A DNA stretch of 64,000 bases. Origin: Fasciola hepatica (Eukaryota > Platyhelminthes > Trematoda > Plagiorchiida > Fasciolidae). The notes under the pieces are model-generated. The model did no database searches, had not been told where the DNA came from, and was given only the letters and a program-made list of their open reading frames with translations. Positions 1 through 12,600 of the stretch are shown here, one piece after another. How positions within the stretch are numbered: position 1 is the stretch's first letter; every line of letters begins with the position of its first letter. The DNA lies in NCBI GenBank assembly GCA_948099385.1, contig CANUEZ040000062.1:1984001-2048000 (forward strand), written 5' to 3'. Position numbers and translations under genes: made by a program.

Positions 1-1790
1 TCAAGTTCGCGCTCCTACGTGGCTTCTAGTGGGGTAACGCAATGGTTGATCTTGAGCCGACTGCTTTTCCATCGCCATTTTTCATACGTGCAGTGGTGAT
101 CAAACAATCTCCATCATGAATTTTTGTTCCCGCCAAAGTCGCTCACTTCCCCCTTTTGGCAACCTTTTACTGGCAGCGGCCCCTTCACTGAAATATTATA
201 CTCTGTCGTATAATAAAATAAAGAAAATAAAGAGCTAAAAGTCTGGCATACAGTCAAGGTGAATACTAATTACCGCATTCTTCAAGAGGATTTAAACGCC
301 GAGGACGATAGTCCGGGCTATGAACCCTTTTCCAATGCAGAAAACTGTAGATACTTGCACGTGGAGCTTCTTCGTTTATTTGTTTGCACAAAGTACCTTG
401 GCGTCGCTTTTTCTTCTTCGTTCATAACAAAAGCTTATGCGGGCAACATTTGCATCACTCCTTGAGCCATGTTAGAAGAGGAGTACGCCTCCCATGGGCA
501 CCCACGAGTGGAACACTTGGGTCTCAAGGCATTCCCATGTACGGGTACGAAAGCGGCTGAACTGAAATGAGACCAGCGGAGCGCAACTCACTTCGTTGTT
601 GGATTACGTGGGATCTGCTACGAAAAGCGTCCTTAGGCTACCGGTTTCTTCCCGCACCCTTTGTGAGATGTGAAAAACGAACTTATCTGTTCCAGGGTAT
701 TATCTGCGGAGACCAAGGTCCCGAACTAATTTCAAAGTTCCTTCTTCGTGATCAAGGCAGTAAGCGAGGACACCGGGTCATAGTGATGAGTCCGCAGTTA
801 GTGGGCCTTTTTTGGTATACCATCTATCTCGGATTGTGAAAACTTTTGTGGAAAGTGCTGCCATCTGAAGTGGCGGAACAGTTCATTGATCACGTGTGGA
901 GCTGATGATTCGATGTTTTTCTGAAGAGGTAGCGACAGGATACGCACCGCCAAGTTTGTCTCTGTGAACTCAGGCCCAAGTGATGTTGCTTCCTTCCGCC
1001 TTTATACCGAATGCTGACTGAAGGATGAAGAATATAGTAGTCCTTCGCAGTAAGAGAAGGTAATCAGGACCGTTCAAACTGTTCCTTGCCGACAGGTATT
1101 ACACACACAGAAGCAGATGCTCAAAGGAAGTAGTCGCATAAGTAGTGCTATTTTTAAAGTCGTTCTTAATAAAAAAAAGCAATTTGCTTCTTTCAGTCAT
1201 TCCAAAAACCAAGCATAACTGGAGAGACTTTTAAGTATCCGATATTTTACCATTTATTGTCAAAGTCTTTTCGTCCACTCAAAATCCACACCGAATCTAA
1301 TTCGCACAAGGGTTGAATAACACCTCAAAACCTCCGAGTTTTGTTTTGCATAATAGTGGATTCACTAGCCTTTGAGAAGATTGGTCGTCAAGCCTAGAAT
1401 ACCCAGAATGTAATGATGGGATTTTGACCAACAGGAAAGAAGAACGAAGGTAAATAATGCATATATTTGTGAACTTCGTTTTTTCTCAGTTATATTCAGT
1501 GGAAAATATGCAAACTGTTTCCTTTGTAAAACGATGCCACGACCATTGATAACCTCGGGGAGTGGTAAAAGCTGGATTGAGACAAAAACGGCGAATCTGG
1601 ACAATTGAACCCGAAAATCTGCCCTCACAAAATTGATTTCCAAAGCACCGCTAGATAAAGCGTTTTGACAGTTCAGCATAAGTGATTACATATAGCTCGT
1701 GTCACGATGTCTTTTTCATAAGGACGAACTTCTATTCACAGTATTCTAATCAGTGCTTCAGGAGAGTGAGTGGATGCTCCTCGTTGAAGG
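1..1790. other. No recognisable gene or repeat
   Basis: AT-rich sequence with only short unconvincing open frames (longest about 100 codons). I see no domain motif, splice-bounded exon or retroelement signature. Confidence 0.5.
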
Positions 1791-1837
1791 TTCCACTAGA
1801 AATTATAACTATGACTAGCCGATACATATTTATGGGT

Positions 1838-1896
1838 ACAGGGTACACGTACCTGAGGTGCGGCAATAACCACGAAACCAGTCACGTGCTTTCGAT
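1838..1896 (+). ncRNA. Degenerate hammerhead ribozyme relic
   Basis: The order of elements matches the well-formed hammerhead at 22,935-22,991: a GGGTACACGTAC lead-in, a mutated first core block CTGAGGT (consensus CTGATGA), a partly paired stem II around CAATAA, CGAAAC, then CCAGTC giving a possible GTC cleavage triplet, then ACGTGCTTTCG. The conserved A after the core G is T here, and the base of stem I no longer pairs. It is probably an inactive copy of the SINE-borne ribozyme. Homology to the 22.9-kb copy is visible by eye over about 55 bases. Confidence 0.5.
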
Positions 1897-2751
1897 AGTA
1901 TTTCTCCTCTCGTTTAACAGCCACTTAGTACCAAGGAAGAAGTTTACGGATCTAATTATGTAGAAAATATATGAGATAACAAGTGCGGAGTGTTATTTGA
2001 AAACTAACTGAAGTTCGTGCTTTCATAGTTTACATGCTCGTGGGCAAAACACATTGTGTCATCTGAATACCCCAAATAGAGTTCGAGACGAACAATCAAT
2101 CACTATTCTTCGACATGGTGCTTGCAAAAATAATAATCGATTGTATTCAAACCTATGTACCCAGTCAAAACTCTACATTGATTTAGCCCGCACCACATTT
2201 TAGCTCATTGTGCGAATTCTGTAATGAGAGGAAACTGATTTGTCAAGATCTGTCCAAGTAACCTGGTAGTATGTGCGGTAAAAAAACACTTACTTTTGTC
2301 GATTCGTGGAAAGGAACAAAAAAGAAAGACACTGAAAGAGCGTTGAGCATACTGCAAGAAAATAATAGGCTTTTGACTCTCCTTCTTTTTCTCGCTCTTC
2401 ACGGGGGACATCATGAATTTCGTCTTAACTGTACGCTTGTGTAAAACAAAACAGGGCATAAATAAAGTATACTGCAAGTTTCTCGGCTGATAAAAAAAAA
2501 TTTGCGAAAAGACATCATAATAGTCCTAGTCACGCCAATTATTTTGTGTTTTTTCGACAAAATTCAGGCGTAGTACGATAACAGTTGTTCATGAACATCA
2601 AATAGCACTGTGTACGAGTGATACAGTGAGGATGCTACATAGGATCCGAAGTTATAAAGTCACACGTGCCAATGTACAACAAATGAAGTCATTCAAAATG
2701 TTTACCATTGTCCAACACGTACTAATTAATAAATACAAGAGCCTGTAGTTT

Positions 2752-2850
2752 TCCGATCCAAAAGTTCATCACTACGAGCAGGAATCAAACTGGCGACTTT
2801 CCGCTCATAGGTCAGTTGCTCTGCCAGCTGATTTATCGTAGTGCGGCCAA
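2752..2850 (-). repeat. tRNA-like SINE head (minus strand)
   Basis: On the minus strand there is an A-box-like AATCAGCTGGCAGAGC and, about 40 bases later, a B-box-like AGTTTGATTCC at tRNA-like spacing. The sequence after the B box (GGATCGGAAAAC, then a GCTCTTGTAT stretch) resembles the region after the B box at 22.75 kb. Either a tRNA pseudogene or a SINE copy; the shared downstream sequence favours a SINE. Confidence 0.45.
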
Positions 2851-3029
2851 TCGAGTGCGAATAGTGCAAGTGAAAATTAGATCATGGGTCTCGCTCACTT
2901 GTGTGCTGTTCATCCGACCGACGAGACTAGTTCAATGATTAAGGCCAGAATCGTTGTTGTGAGTCATCAGAATAGTGATTTGCGCGTTATGGGATATTCA
3001 CTTATGTTATTCACATCCGATTGGCCGTA

Positions 3030-3200
3030 CTGCGATAGATTGGTGGACAGATCAACAGCCTGGTTAGGGAAAAGTCACCGGTTCGATTCCGACTGGCGGA
3101 GTTGGACAATTGAATGCGGAAAATACAAAAACATTCCCAGCTATCTATGAGATTCAGGATCCTCGTGCCAGTAATGAATTCTGAAAATATATAAACCTTA
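3030..3200 (+). repeat. tRNA-like SINE copy
   Basis: A perfect B box GGTTCGATTCC lies at 3,080-3,090 in a tRNA-like context. It is followed by GAATGCGGAAAATACAAAA, which matches the block after the B box of the 22.7-kb SINE (GATGCGGAAAGTGCAAA). No ribozyme is visible downstream, so this is a truncated or divergent member. The A box is weak. Confidence 0.45.
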
Positions 3201-3209
3201 AGCTGTACA

Positions 3210-4940
3210 TCTGAACCATAGCAGAAGAGCTTGGAAGCATATCTTTGGGGCCGATTAAAGTTGCAAGCAGTTTTAGGACTGTCACTTGGGCATCACAGTT
3301 AAGAAACTGATTGGTTAGGCTGTGTGGATGTTCAGTTCATCAGTTGAACAGCAATGAAAACAAAGCTGTATTGGCTGACTTTTTCCGAATCACCAGAAGT
3401 GCATGTCCACTGAGTAGTAACTGGATGCAAACCTTTGTGTGCAGGGGTTCTGTACGCCACAAGTAAACTGAAAGGCCCTCCGAACGGTTATCAGCGGGCT
3501 GAGTCCCGGTCCGCGGTCGGAGTGATGAGCCTTAACTACTTAAATGCGTTGGCTATGCCATGCGAATGATGCAACGCATACTTTAGGAGAATCAACGGAA
3601 CTATTCTATGTAATACTGAAAAACGATCAATCGAAAAAATAGCTCCCCCCAAATAAAGCTGAACATGGAATTCAATAGTATTAGGTTGCACGATGTATTC
3701 CGGAGCATTTTGTTGCATATTCACTACTGCATGTTGTAATGTCCGGACCGTGTTCCACAGAGCACGTGGAACATGTACAAAAGACGCGCTAAAGGAAGGG
3801 TGCTGCTTTCCGCTCAAATTGTTTGAGGCCGATGGGCATCCAAAATCACTTATATTCGAACACGCACAGCGAACACAATTCTAAAACTGATGATCATTAC
3901 CTTACCAAGGTGATGACAGTGACAGCCTGTTCAGTAGACGCCTCAGCTGTCCCATTATTCGCTCGTATTACGGTCAAAGATAGTCATTCTCTCGACGACC
4001 TCCTGGATGAAAATATCCTCGGTGAAAAAACAACTGCCTCTCCACGCCAAGTCCAGTTGCACTTACCAATCCACGTGTGGGTGCTCTGCTGTGCTCTATA
4101 GAGGCAGAACTGAGAAACGACTGAGTGACCGAGTGGTTAAATATATTTCGGTTTGGCTGCAGCTAGTGATGAGCTGACAGATAAAATGATAACGTCGTAC
4201 AACGAAAGCTGAACTGTCAAGTCACCCTTTAGGAAACAGGTGCGGAGATGAAGCACTGTGCCAATCTGAACAAGGCGGCAACTGTCATTTAGGCCACAAA
4301 TAATCAAAAACTGTCGGGATACGTGGAGGGACTGACAATTGGCCATCAATACCCCAAATTGTGCAAATGCTACGTTAGCCTTGCCCTGGTAATGCGTTCG
4401 TAATAGCTTTCACTTGTTGCGTAACTCACAGTGTGTTTGCCCCGGATCAAATGAAAAAGTCCAAGTCTCCATCTATAAATGAACCCGTTGACTCCAGTGT
4501 GCGCTGATCAAAGTGCAGAGGAATATACAATGCAACCTGGTACTAATAACCTCTATGTTTTATTAATTAATCGCCGCGTAATAGATAATCATGATGAGAA
4601 AAAAACGAATCAATGGTGTGCGGAGACAGTCTGTGGTGACTGAGGCCAGGACAGCAGATTCCACTCTTCACACCGGAGTCAGTCATGAACTTAAGTTTTT
4701 TTGAATCAATAGAAAATATATACTCACCGTATTTCTGATGCACTTTCACACCCTAGTAAACTCTCAGAACATCCCCTAAAATCAGTTTTATAACGTTTAA
4801 TTACCACTTCATATTTGTGTAAGCACTATATGCCTCGTATGACCCATAGTTGAAAAATGGCGTGCTTTGGCTGGGCTTATAACTCCGTTCAATACTGGAC
4901 TCTATTTTATGTGCGTTTGTTTGTTTGTGTTCGTGCGTGC
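3210..4940. other. No recognisable gene
   Basis: Only short open frames without motifs. At 4,116-4,140 a stretch resembles the 5' half of a class II tRNA, but no matching 3' half follows. Confidence 0.5.
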
Positions 4941-4942
4941 GA

Positions 4943-4953
4943 GTGTGTGTGTG

Positions 4954-4998
<45 letters not shown>
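4943..4998. repeat. (GT)n microsatellite
   Basis: About 55 bases of near-perfect GT dinucleotide repeat with one interruption. The reading frames across it on both strands are artefacts. Confidence 0.98.
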
Positions 4999-4999
<1 letters not shown>

Positions 5000-5002
<3 letters not shown>

Positions 5003-5995
5003 GAAGGCGGATTTCTTATCACTCACATTCCATGCCAGAAATCAATCGGTAGCCTTTTAGGAGCATAATCTAAGCTGATTCAAGGTAGAAATGAACTGAC
5101 TTTTCGATGTCCCGCGGTGGGTCACTGTCTACTTTCCAGTGAGCGTGTGTGTACGTACGATAGATTGTGTTGTGCAATTCTGAGGGATTGGTATGAATAC
5201 CCAATCTTTCTTTATAAAGGTATGCCCGTGGTGTTATGTACGGTGTAATAATTTCTAGCCACCGGCAACAATCGATTTGGTGTGCAGCTTTGCTCCATGA
5301 TCTACTTCAACGCACATAGAACGGATAAATCTAAAACTGCTGACTTAATTTACTAGCTCGTACTCATAGCTTGGTGTTATATGCATATGTCTATCGTAAG
5401 ACGATGATCCCAATCTTCATCCGAGATCAGTCGAATGTTCAACCGAAGCTGAAAAGTGACATGAGCGAAGCAGTTCGAGGGGTTGTTTAGATGAATTAGC
5501 AGTGTAGATCTGTGCTTGGTATTTACGACAATGTATTTACCATTTTCCAGCTTGCTGCCCAAAACAGTATGATAGAAGAATTGGGTCTTCTGCAAGTTTT
5601 GTTTAGATTGGCGATCAGAAGTTGTCTGGTATTAACTTCAGTTCACTTCAACCCATTTCATCATAAAAATCGCACTTCAGTACTATCTAGTATTGTTTGC
5701 CGACTTCACTCTAATTCCCAGTCACAGATGGAATAATTCGGAATGAATGTAGCGAACAACTAACCAGGTAAGCTATAGACGAAAGTAGTGTAAGCAAAAG
5801 GAAAATTCGACACTAATCACCTCCTTTAACTCGGTCGTCCAGTGTTCCCATCTATCTGGTAGCCCGGTTCCGTGAACTCAGATGTTGAGACCCAACTGTG
5901 GTGATCTGAATGCATCTGCACCACACAACAGTCCAGACAATTAGATCATCCAGATGTCACCGGATCATTTAGTCATTGATCGATATATAGCCTAC
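5000..5995. other. No recognisable gene
   Basis: I see no feature apart from short chance frames, up to the start of the RTE 3' region near 6,000. Confidence 0.5.
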
Positions 5996-5999
5996 CAAC

Positions 6000-6813
6000 C
6001 GTAACGTTAATTCAGTACATTGAGTGGAATTCCCACGCCATTTCCTTTTCTCACTCCCGTGACTTTAATCAGCGTGTTACCCGGTCCTTTCCAACTACTT
6101 CGACCCACACGTCTTCCCTTTCTTTTCAAATGTCGAACCCGGTTACCTTGCCTCCGTTCATCTACCATTTTCCTATGAGTGTACTTTTACAGTGGACCGA
6201 TTTTCCATTGTAGTCACTCCTGGGGCCTACGACATTCAAGTTTTTGTGCGTCTTATGCGCCCGACCTTGTCATGGTTGTCTCCCTTCTTTGTCGGCTTTC
6301 TCATCCGCACCGCACGAGTGACCTTTGTACTCCCCCCATGGTAAAAGTCACCCCACGTATGCGTGATGGTCTAGGTCAAGCGTGCGTGCAATCCTCTTGG
6401 TCCTTGTCTGAACTAATTTCATGGCCATATCTCTGTCCCTCCGTCTCATATACGCTACCCACTCTTTCTCTGATTGCTTGATTGTTCTTACTATAAAACA
6501 TGAATTTCACCGTATTCCCATGACTCGGTCCCGTATCGCTCGGCATTCGTTCCTCGCCATATCCTTCAGACGACTTGAAGTCCATTCCCGGACCCTTGTG
6601 ATTAAATTCATCACCATCATCATCGTACAGCGTTAAACAGTAGGCCAAACCCCACTGATCACTGCCTTTCTCACCATCTTACACGTTAAATTAGAAAGTA
6701 TAAATATACAAGATGTACAGGGAGTGGACCTACATGGGTGAGAAAAGGAAAGAATGCCCCAGTAGCCAGCACACGGAATACACAGTCTAACTGTACAAAC
6801 ACACATCGACCAG
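6000..6813 (-). repeat. RTE 3' untranslated region
   Basis: This lies downstream of the reverse-transcriptase stop on the minus strand. About 600 bases (roughly 6,600 down to 6,000) match, on the opposite strand, the stretch at 31,640-32,205. Shared landmarks include GGTCCGGGAAT, CGATACGGGACCGAGTCA and a GAGGGACAG block. It is non-coding; frames across it are chance. Confidence 0.75.
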
Positions 6814-8766
6814 TCATTCTGATTCGATAGAAAGTGACAACACGATCGCCACTGTTCGCGATTCGCAGCCATATCCTTCAGTGTCTCCAGCCAACTGGTA
6901 GACGGATCTTTTGGACCCCAACCATGAAGACGTGAGACACCTACTTTTCCTAAGTTCACTGTACATTTCCTCATTCCTTGCTTCCAAGTCATCTGTTGAC
7001 CTCCACGTGGTTCCTTCCACTCCTGAGGAGGAACGGACAATAGGACACGGTATGGCAAACGAGTTTGCCATACGTAACACGTGCCCCAACCAACGAAGTC
7101 TACTAAACTGGATACGCTGTGACAGAACGTTCCCCGAATTAGTACCCAATACTCGATTTCTGACCTCATTATTGCTCACTCGGCTATTCCACCCCATCTT
7201 CGCGACACCACGTAAACATCGATGGCCGAAAACCCCATGACGACGAATATCTTCAGCAAGCAGACTCCAAGTTTCGCAACCATACAACAAAACTGAACGC
7301 ACTGCAGCACAGTATACACGACTTTTCAACTTCAGTGTAATATTAGGTCGGCGCCACAAGTGCTTCAGTCCACCGTACGCCGCTGGAGCCGTGGATATCC
7401 GCGTGCTCACCTCTACTACTGTCCCCCCCCCATCAGCCGTCAAACTGCTGCCGAGGTAGATGAAGTGGTCGACAACTGACAGCACCTCCCCATCGGGCAT
7501 CAAGCTCGGAATCGTTGACTTCCAGTCTTGTAACATCACCTTACATTTGGAAGGTGCAAAGCGCATGTCGAATGGAGCTACAGCTTTTGCTAGCCTATCT
7601 AGTGCACGTTGAGCACATTCCGTACATTCGAACAAGCGGACAAGGTCGGCCACGTAATCAGGTCACATAGCTTTCCACTATTTCCTAGTTCGACGCCTAC
7701 ATCCTGAAGATTTTACAAGGCACTCTCCATTATTTCGTCCATGATGAAGTTAAACATGAATGGAGACATGGGACATCCCTGTCGAACACCAGTGGTCGTT
7801 TCGAACCCACAGGATAGTTCACAGTAAACTCTAACGCGGCCAGAAGTATGAGAATACAATGATCTCAGTAGGTTCACGAACTCCTGGGGCATACCTTTTC
7901 GCTGAAGAGCACTTAAAAGTGTTGTTCGACCAACTGAATCGAAGGTGCCTTTCAAGTCTAAGAAAACCATTATTTTTGGTCGATGGTGTGCGCGAAGCGA
8001 AGAGTAAAAATCTGGTCAATGCATCCTCGACCTGGACGGAATCCAGCCTGCTGTTCGCGGGCATTCCTCTCGCAAGCCGGTGTAAGACGGTGCAGTAGAA
8101 TTGAAACTAATACTTTGGTGACTATCGGAATTAAGATGATCCCACGATGGTTACTACGATCATCGCGTATTCCCTTCTTGAAGATGGGAAAAACCAACGA
8201 CTCGCTCCATATTAACGGAATACGCTTCGCGTTCCAAATATCACTCAGCAAGACGGTAAGTGGTTTTATCAAAACATTTCCACCCAGTTTGAAAAGAACT
8301 GGGGGAAGTTCGCCGGGACCTGCCACTTTCGCTCGCTTTAGTATTCGAATGCATGACTCTACTTCTACTTCCGATGGGGCTCAAGTGATACCGCCAAGTA
8401 GTCACAGTTTTTGACACAAGAGTAACTACACTAGCGTGCAGCCAGCTAAACTGTTCATTGAGGTATTCGGCCCAACGGGCAAGTCTTTGCTCTTTGCCTT
8501 GGATAGGTTCTCCATTTCTATCTCAAATCGTTTCAAAGACCTGGGTTCGCCGTCCACCGGTGTCACGAATAAGTTTGAACAGTCTCTGACTGTTACCTGA
8601 AGCAGCTGCTATTTCCATTTATTCGGCTACCTTGACCCACCAATTTTCGCGATGCATCTTAAGACTTTTCACAATTTGCTTCTGCAGATGTCTTCGTATC
8701 TTATTCATCTCCTGACGGTTCTAAAGCTGACGCTTTTGCTCCATTATACTCAGCGACTCTTGAAAG
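6814..8766 (-). pseudogene. RTE reverse transcriptase remnant
   Basis: This is the polymerase half of the RTE element, which copies RNA by target-primed reverse transcription. On the minus strand, a degraded linker (8,766-8,330, including EIAAASGN and RLARWAEY-like stretches) leads into the fingers at 8,326-7,970 (NHRGI, QQAGFRPGRGCIDQIF), the palm at 7,970-7,713 (MVFLDLKGTFDSV, GVRQGCPMSPF), and the thumb and C-terminal region at 7,653-6,814 (FIYLGSSL, VLLYGCETW, WLGHVLRM). The catalytic YADD box reads DYVADLV near 7,650, so the active site is disrupted. Frames change at about 7,970 and between 7,713 and 7,653. RTE rather than CR1 is indicated by the cysteine-poor LLYGCETW and LGHVLRM tail. 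Confidence 0.85.
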
Positions 8767-8770
8767 ATCC
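8767..8770. repeat. Target-site duplication ATCC (left)
   Basis: ATCC directly abuts the left LTR; the same four bases follow the right LTR at 14,129-14,132. A 4-5 bp duplication is normal for Ty3/gypsy integrase. Confidence 0.85.
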
Positions 8771-9038
8771 TTTAGGATTTATCTCAGTTAAGTCAGGACC
8801 TGCTCCCGTGTAGTCTATAGCCCGTGGTCCTCGGTATGTGACACGATAGCGAATATACTCGGCAGCGCGCAAAGCAGAACTCAAAACGCTGGAGCGGGAC
8901 AACGTGTGTATTGGAGGAGCGCAACGGCGTGCAGACGACGTAGACAGGCGGAGCACGTGGCGCCACCAAAAACGGTCATTGTTCAAATAAACAAATTTGT
9001 TAGTCTTCGTCATCGAGTGCTTTATTGGTAGCACTACA
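8771..9038 (-). repeat. 3' LTR of the gypsy element
   Basis: 268 bp; on the minus strand it begins TGTAGTGCTACC and ends ATCCTAAA. It contains AATAAA (in CCAATAAAGC) a few bases from its start. It differs from the 5' LTR at one position. Confidence 0.95.
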
Positions 9039-9052
9039 GGGGTCTCCCCCTA
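9039..9052 (-). other. Polypurine tract next to the 3' LTR
   Basis: On the minus strand TAGGGGGAGACCCC directly precedes the TGTAGTG start of the 3' LTR. This is where plus-strand DNA synthesis of such elements is primed. It is a little pyrimidine-interrupted. Confidence 0.55.
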
Positions 9053-9620
9053 GAAGGCCGACGCAGTTGGGCTTCGACCCGTGATGGGTACGTCGGATTC
9101 GGTGGCGAGAGACGTTTTCCATGCCTCCCGCCGCGGTCGAACACAACAGCGAAGCCAGCACAAGCCGTTCTCCATGACTCACACTGGTCGCTGTGCGTCG
9201 ATCGCAAAATTGCGTCCTCCTCAAAATGTTATCCGACCGGGGTAGATCCTGTTCGTGACCTGGCAGTGGTGGTTGTGTTGTAGGGTTTGTCGTTGTCGGC
9301 ATATCCCAAAGTTCCGTGTACCTGTGGTTGTCATTGCCTTCGTAAGCGAGCCAGCGTCCGGCGTCAAATGAGTCCAGTCGCGATCCAGTGAGCCTTGTGT
9401 TGGAGCCATGCGAGATCCTGGAATTCCATGTGGTTCTGTCTGACGGGACGAGCTGGAAGGAAAGAAACACAAGGAAGCTGCGCCTCGAGGCGCGATCGGA
9501 TATTCGACTGAGGGGACATACCGGCGCAATACAGGCTGCCGCCACCCTTGTCGTGATCACCACGTGGTCGTGCATTCATGTATAATAGGACTATGTACAA
9601 GTTGAATATGAAGAGTAAAC
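9053..9620 (-). other. Non-coding stretch between pol and the 3' LTR
   Basis: About 570 bases after the pol stop. Overlapping open frames up to 191 codons exist in several frames, but none has a signal peptide, membrane segment or known motif, so I do not call an envelope or third gene. Confidence 0.5.
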
Positions 9621-12600
9621 TTAAATATATACAACTGTTACATATTCAGAGAACCTCGTTGGCTGTCGCAGCTCGCGGCCGCGTCGATTTCTCCTGTTGA
9701 CCGGTGCAGCTGTGTCTTTCGTGGAGTTTGGTGTTGCAACAGGTAACGAGGGGTCGTTAGTGGGAGTAACAGGGGCCGACTCGGGACGACTAACCGAAGG
9801 TTGTGAGCAGGTAGGGACACTGAGAGGGTTGTTCGAGGTGGGTTCTGCCCCGATGAAGGCTGGTTTGAGGCGGTCTATGCTGATGGTCACCTTCCTGCCC
9901 TCGACGTACACCACGTATTTCTTTTCCTTTCGCTGGACGACGCGGAACGGGCCAGAGTAAGCCGCCTGCAATGGTGATCGCACTGCATCTACTCGAATAA
10001 ACACATGGCTGGTGGTAGCTAGAGCGGTAGGTATGTAGTTGCTCAGGGTTTGTTCTCGTGGTGGGGTGGGCTTTATCACCCGCATTTGGTGCGACAGCCG
10101 TTTTGCGTAATCTCCGTAATTAAAACTCATAGGTGGTAATGGAGAAACCAACTCACCTGGAAGTCGTGTGCAACCGTGAATCAGTTCAGCCGCCGTAACA
10201 CCCATGTCGGCTTTAACGGTGTTACGCAGTCCTAAGAGAACGATCGGCAAAACTTCACTCCATAATGGATTATCACGAGCACGAAGGGCAGCTTTCAGCT
10301 GGCGATGGAATCGCTCCACCATGCCATTGGCCTGAGGATGATAGGCCGTCGTCTTGTTGTGTCGACAACCGAATGCGTTTAGTAGCTCGTGGAAGGCGCC
10401 GTCGAAATGAGAACCGCGATCAGTGGTCACGATAGCAGGGCAACCGAACTGACTCACCCAACCGGTTAGAAATGCTTTTGCAGCTTCCTCTGAGGTTGGG
10501 CGAGGAATAGGTATGGCCTGTGGCCAGCGAGTGAAACGATCTACGCAAGTGAGGATGTAGACGCAGCCATTGGATGGCGGAAGTGGCCCCACGAGATCCA
10601 CATGCACATGATGAAAGCGTGCGTCCGGTTCGCAGAATGTGCCTAAAGTAGATTTGGTGTGACGATGTATCTTAACTCGTTGGCACTGGAGACAAGAACG
10701 AGCCCAAAGACGTACGTCACGTTTGACGCAAGGCCAGACTAATCGCTCGGTGACTAGTTTCACTGAGGCGGTTACCCCAGGGTGCGATAAGTTGTGGAGG
10801 CTGGTAAAAACTCGTCGGCGAAAACTGGCAGGAACTAGTGGTCGGGGTCGACCTTGTGACACATTGCAAATGATAGTTACGTCCGAAGTTGGAAGGGCCA
10901 CTGCCACTAGGTGCAGGGAGCTGTTGTGTCTGAGTTGCTCTACCTCAGGATCTGTCGTTTGGGCTGCGGCGATTGCTTCTAGGTCTATGCCCATGGGTAG
11001 TGGGTAGTCGATATTGTGGACGCGTGAGAGTGCGTCTGCTACGGGATTGTGTGCCCCAGAGACGTGTCGAATGTCCGTAGTAAACTGCGAAACATAGTCT
11101 AAGTGGCGAATCTCGCGTGGCGAATATCGGTCAGAAGCTGACTGGAGGGCGTACACTAGTGGTTTATGATCTGTAAACACTGTGAACAATTGGCCCTCGA
11201 GTGTGTGCCGGAAGTGTCGGATACCCAAATAGATTGCCAGCAGTTCTCTGCTGAACGTACTATATCGGGATTCCGCAGGCTGGAGACGCTTGGAGAAGAA
11301 AGTTATTGGTTGCCATGAATTGTTGACGAATTGCTGCAACACTGCTCCAACAGCCGTGTCCGAAGCATCTGTTCCTAATGCCAGGGGAGCAGAAGGATCG
11401 GGATGTGCAAGGAGTGCTATGTTGGCGATAGCATCCTTGATCAAAGTAAAAGCTGCCTGCGCCGTGTCGGGAAAAATGAATTTCCGCTTACCTCCACGTA
11501 AAAGGTCTGTTAGAGGCTGCATTATTTCGGCGCAGTGTGGGATAAAGCGGCGATAAAAGTTAACCAGGCCAGAAAATTGGCGCAACTGTCGGTAAGAGTG
11601 AGGCTCAGGATAGTCGCGAATTGCCGCCACCTTGTCAGGCAGGGGCTGTATGCCTGAAGCTGAGATTTCGTGACCTAGAAACGTGATGGTCGTCCTACCT
11701 AATTCGCACTTAGCAGGGTTAATGGTTACACCGTGTTGGCTAAGGCGCTCAAAAAGAGCATGCAGGTGTGTCATATGCTCTTCTTTTGAAGAACTTGCCA
11801 CCAAAATATCGTCTAAGTACACGTAGACATTCTTCAAACCGCGTGTTGCCTCATGCATAAACCTTTGAAAGGTTTGGGCTGCACTGCTGAGCCCAAAAGG
11901 CATGCGCAAAAACTCGAATAGTCCGAGTGGAGTTGTGACAGCGGTTTTAGGGATGTCAGCCTCTGCTACTGGGATTTGGTGGTAGGCTCTGACGAGGTCG
12001 ATTCTGCTGAAAACAGAACAACCAGACAGGGTAGAAGTAAGATCTTGAATATGTGGAATGGGGTATCTGTCCGGGACAGTAGCCTGGTTGAGGGCCCTGT
12101 AGTCACCGCAGGGGCGCCAATCGCCGTTAGGTTTAGGAACCATGTGAAGGGGCGAGGCCCAAGGGCTACTGGACGGGCGTATTATGCCTAATTCTAGCAT
12201 GTGATCAAACTCAGCCTGTGCTACGCGTAGCCTGTCTAAGGTCAAGCGACGTGGTCGGCTAAATGCTGGGGGTCCTTTAGTGACAATGTGGTGGGTAACG
12301 TTAGTGGTCACCGCGGGAAGGGGGCCAGATTGTCTTAGCATTGCCGGGTAAGCTGAAAGTAGGTCTGCGTACGGGTGTTCGGCCTGCGGTTCGATGTATA
12401 GGGGCGTGATGTGATTCACGGAGGAATACGACCCGGTTACGGAAAGAGAAGTCTGCCGGTCGACAACTCTCCGGCCTCGTGCATCGATCAGGAGGTCGAA
12501 ATGGTCTAGGAAATCGATGCCTAGTATGGGATAAGGGACGTCTGCTACTATGAACACCCAGCGGAAGGTGCGGCGTAGTCCTAAGTTGAGTGTAAGTGAC

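Noticed and set aside
4116..4200. tRNA-like start GAGTGACCGAGTGGTTAA
   Set aside because: No B box or acceptor pairing at the right distance.
4155..4215. GTGATGA followed by CGAAAG as a hammerhead
   Set aside because: First core base is wrong and no stems pair next to the core.
4867..5052. Open frames across the GT microsatellite encoding VCV or HTH runs
   Set aside because: Simple-sequence artefact present on both strands; no flanking coding signal.
9000..9600. Possible envelope or accessory gene between pol and the 3' LTR
   Set aside because: Competing frames in several phases, no signal peptide, membrane segment or known motif.
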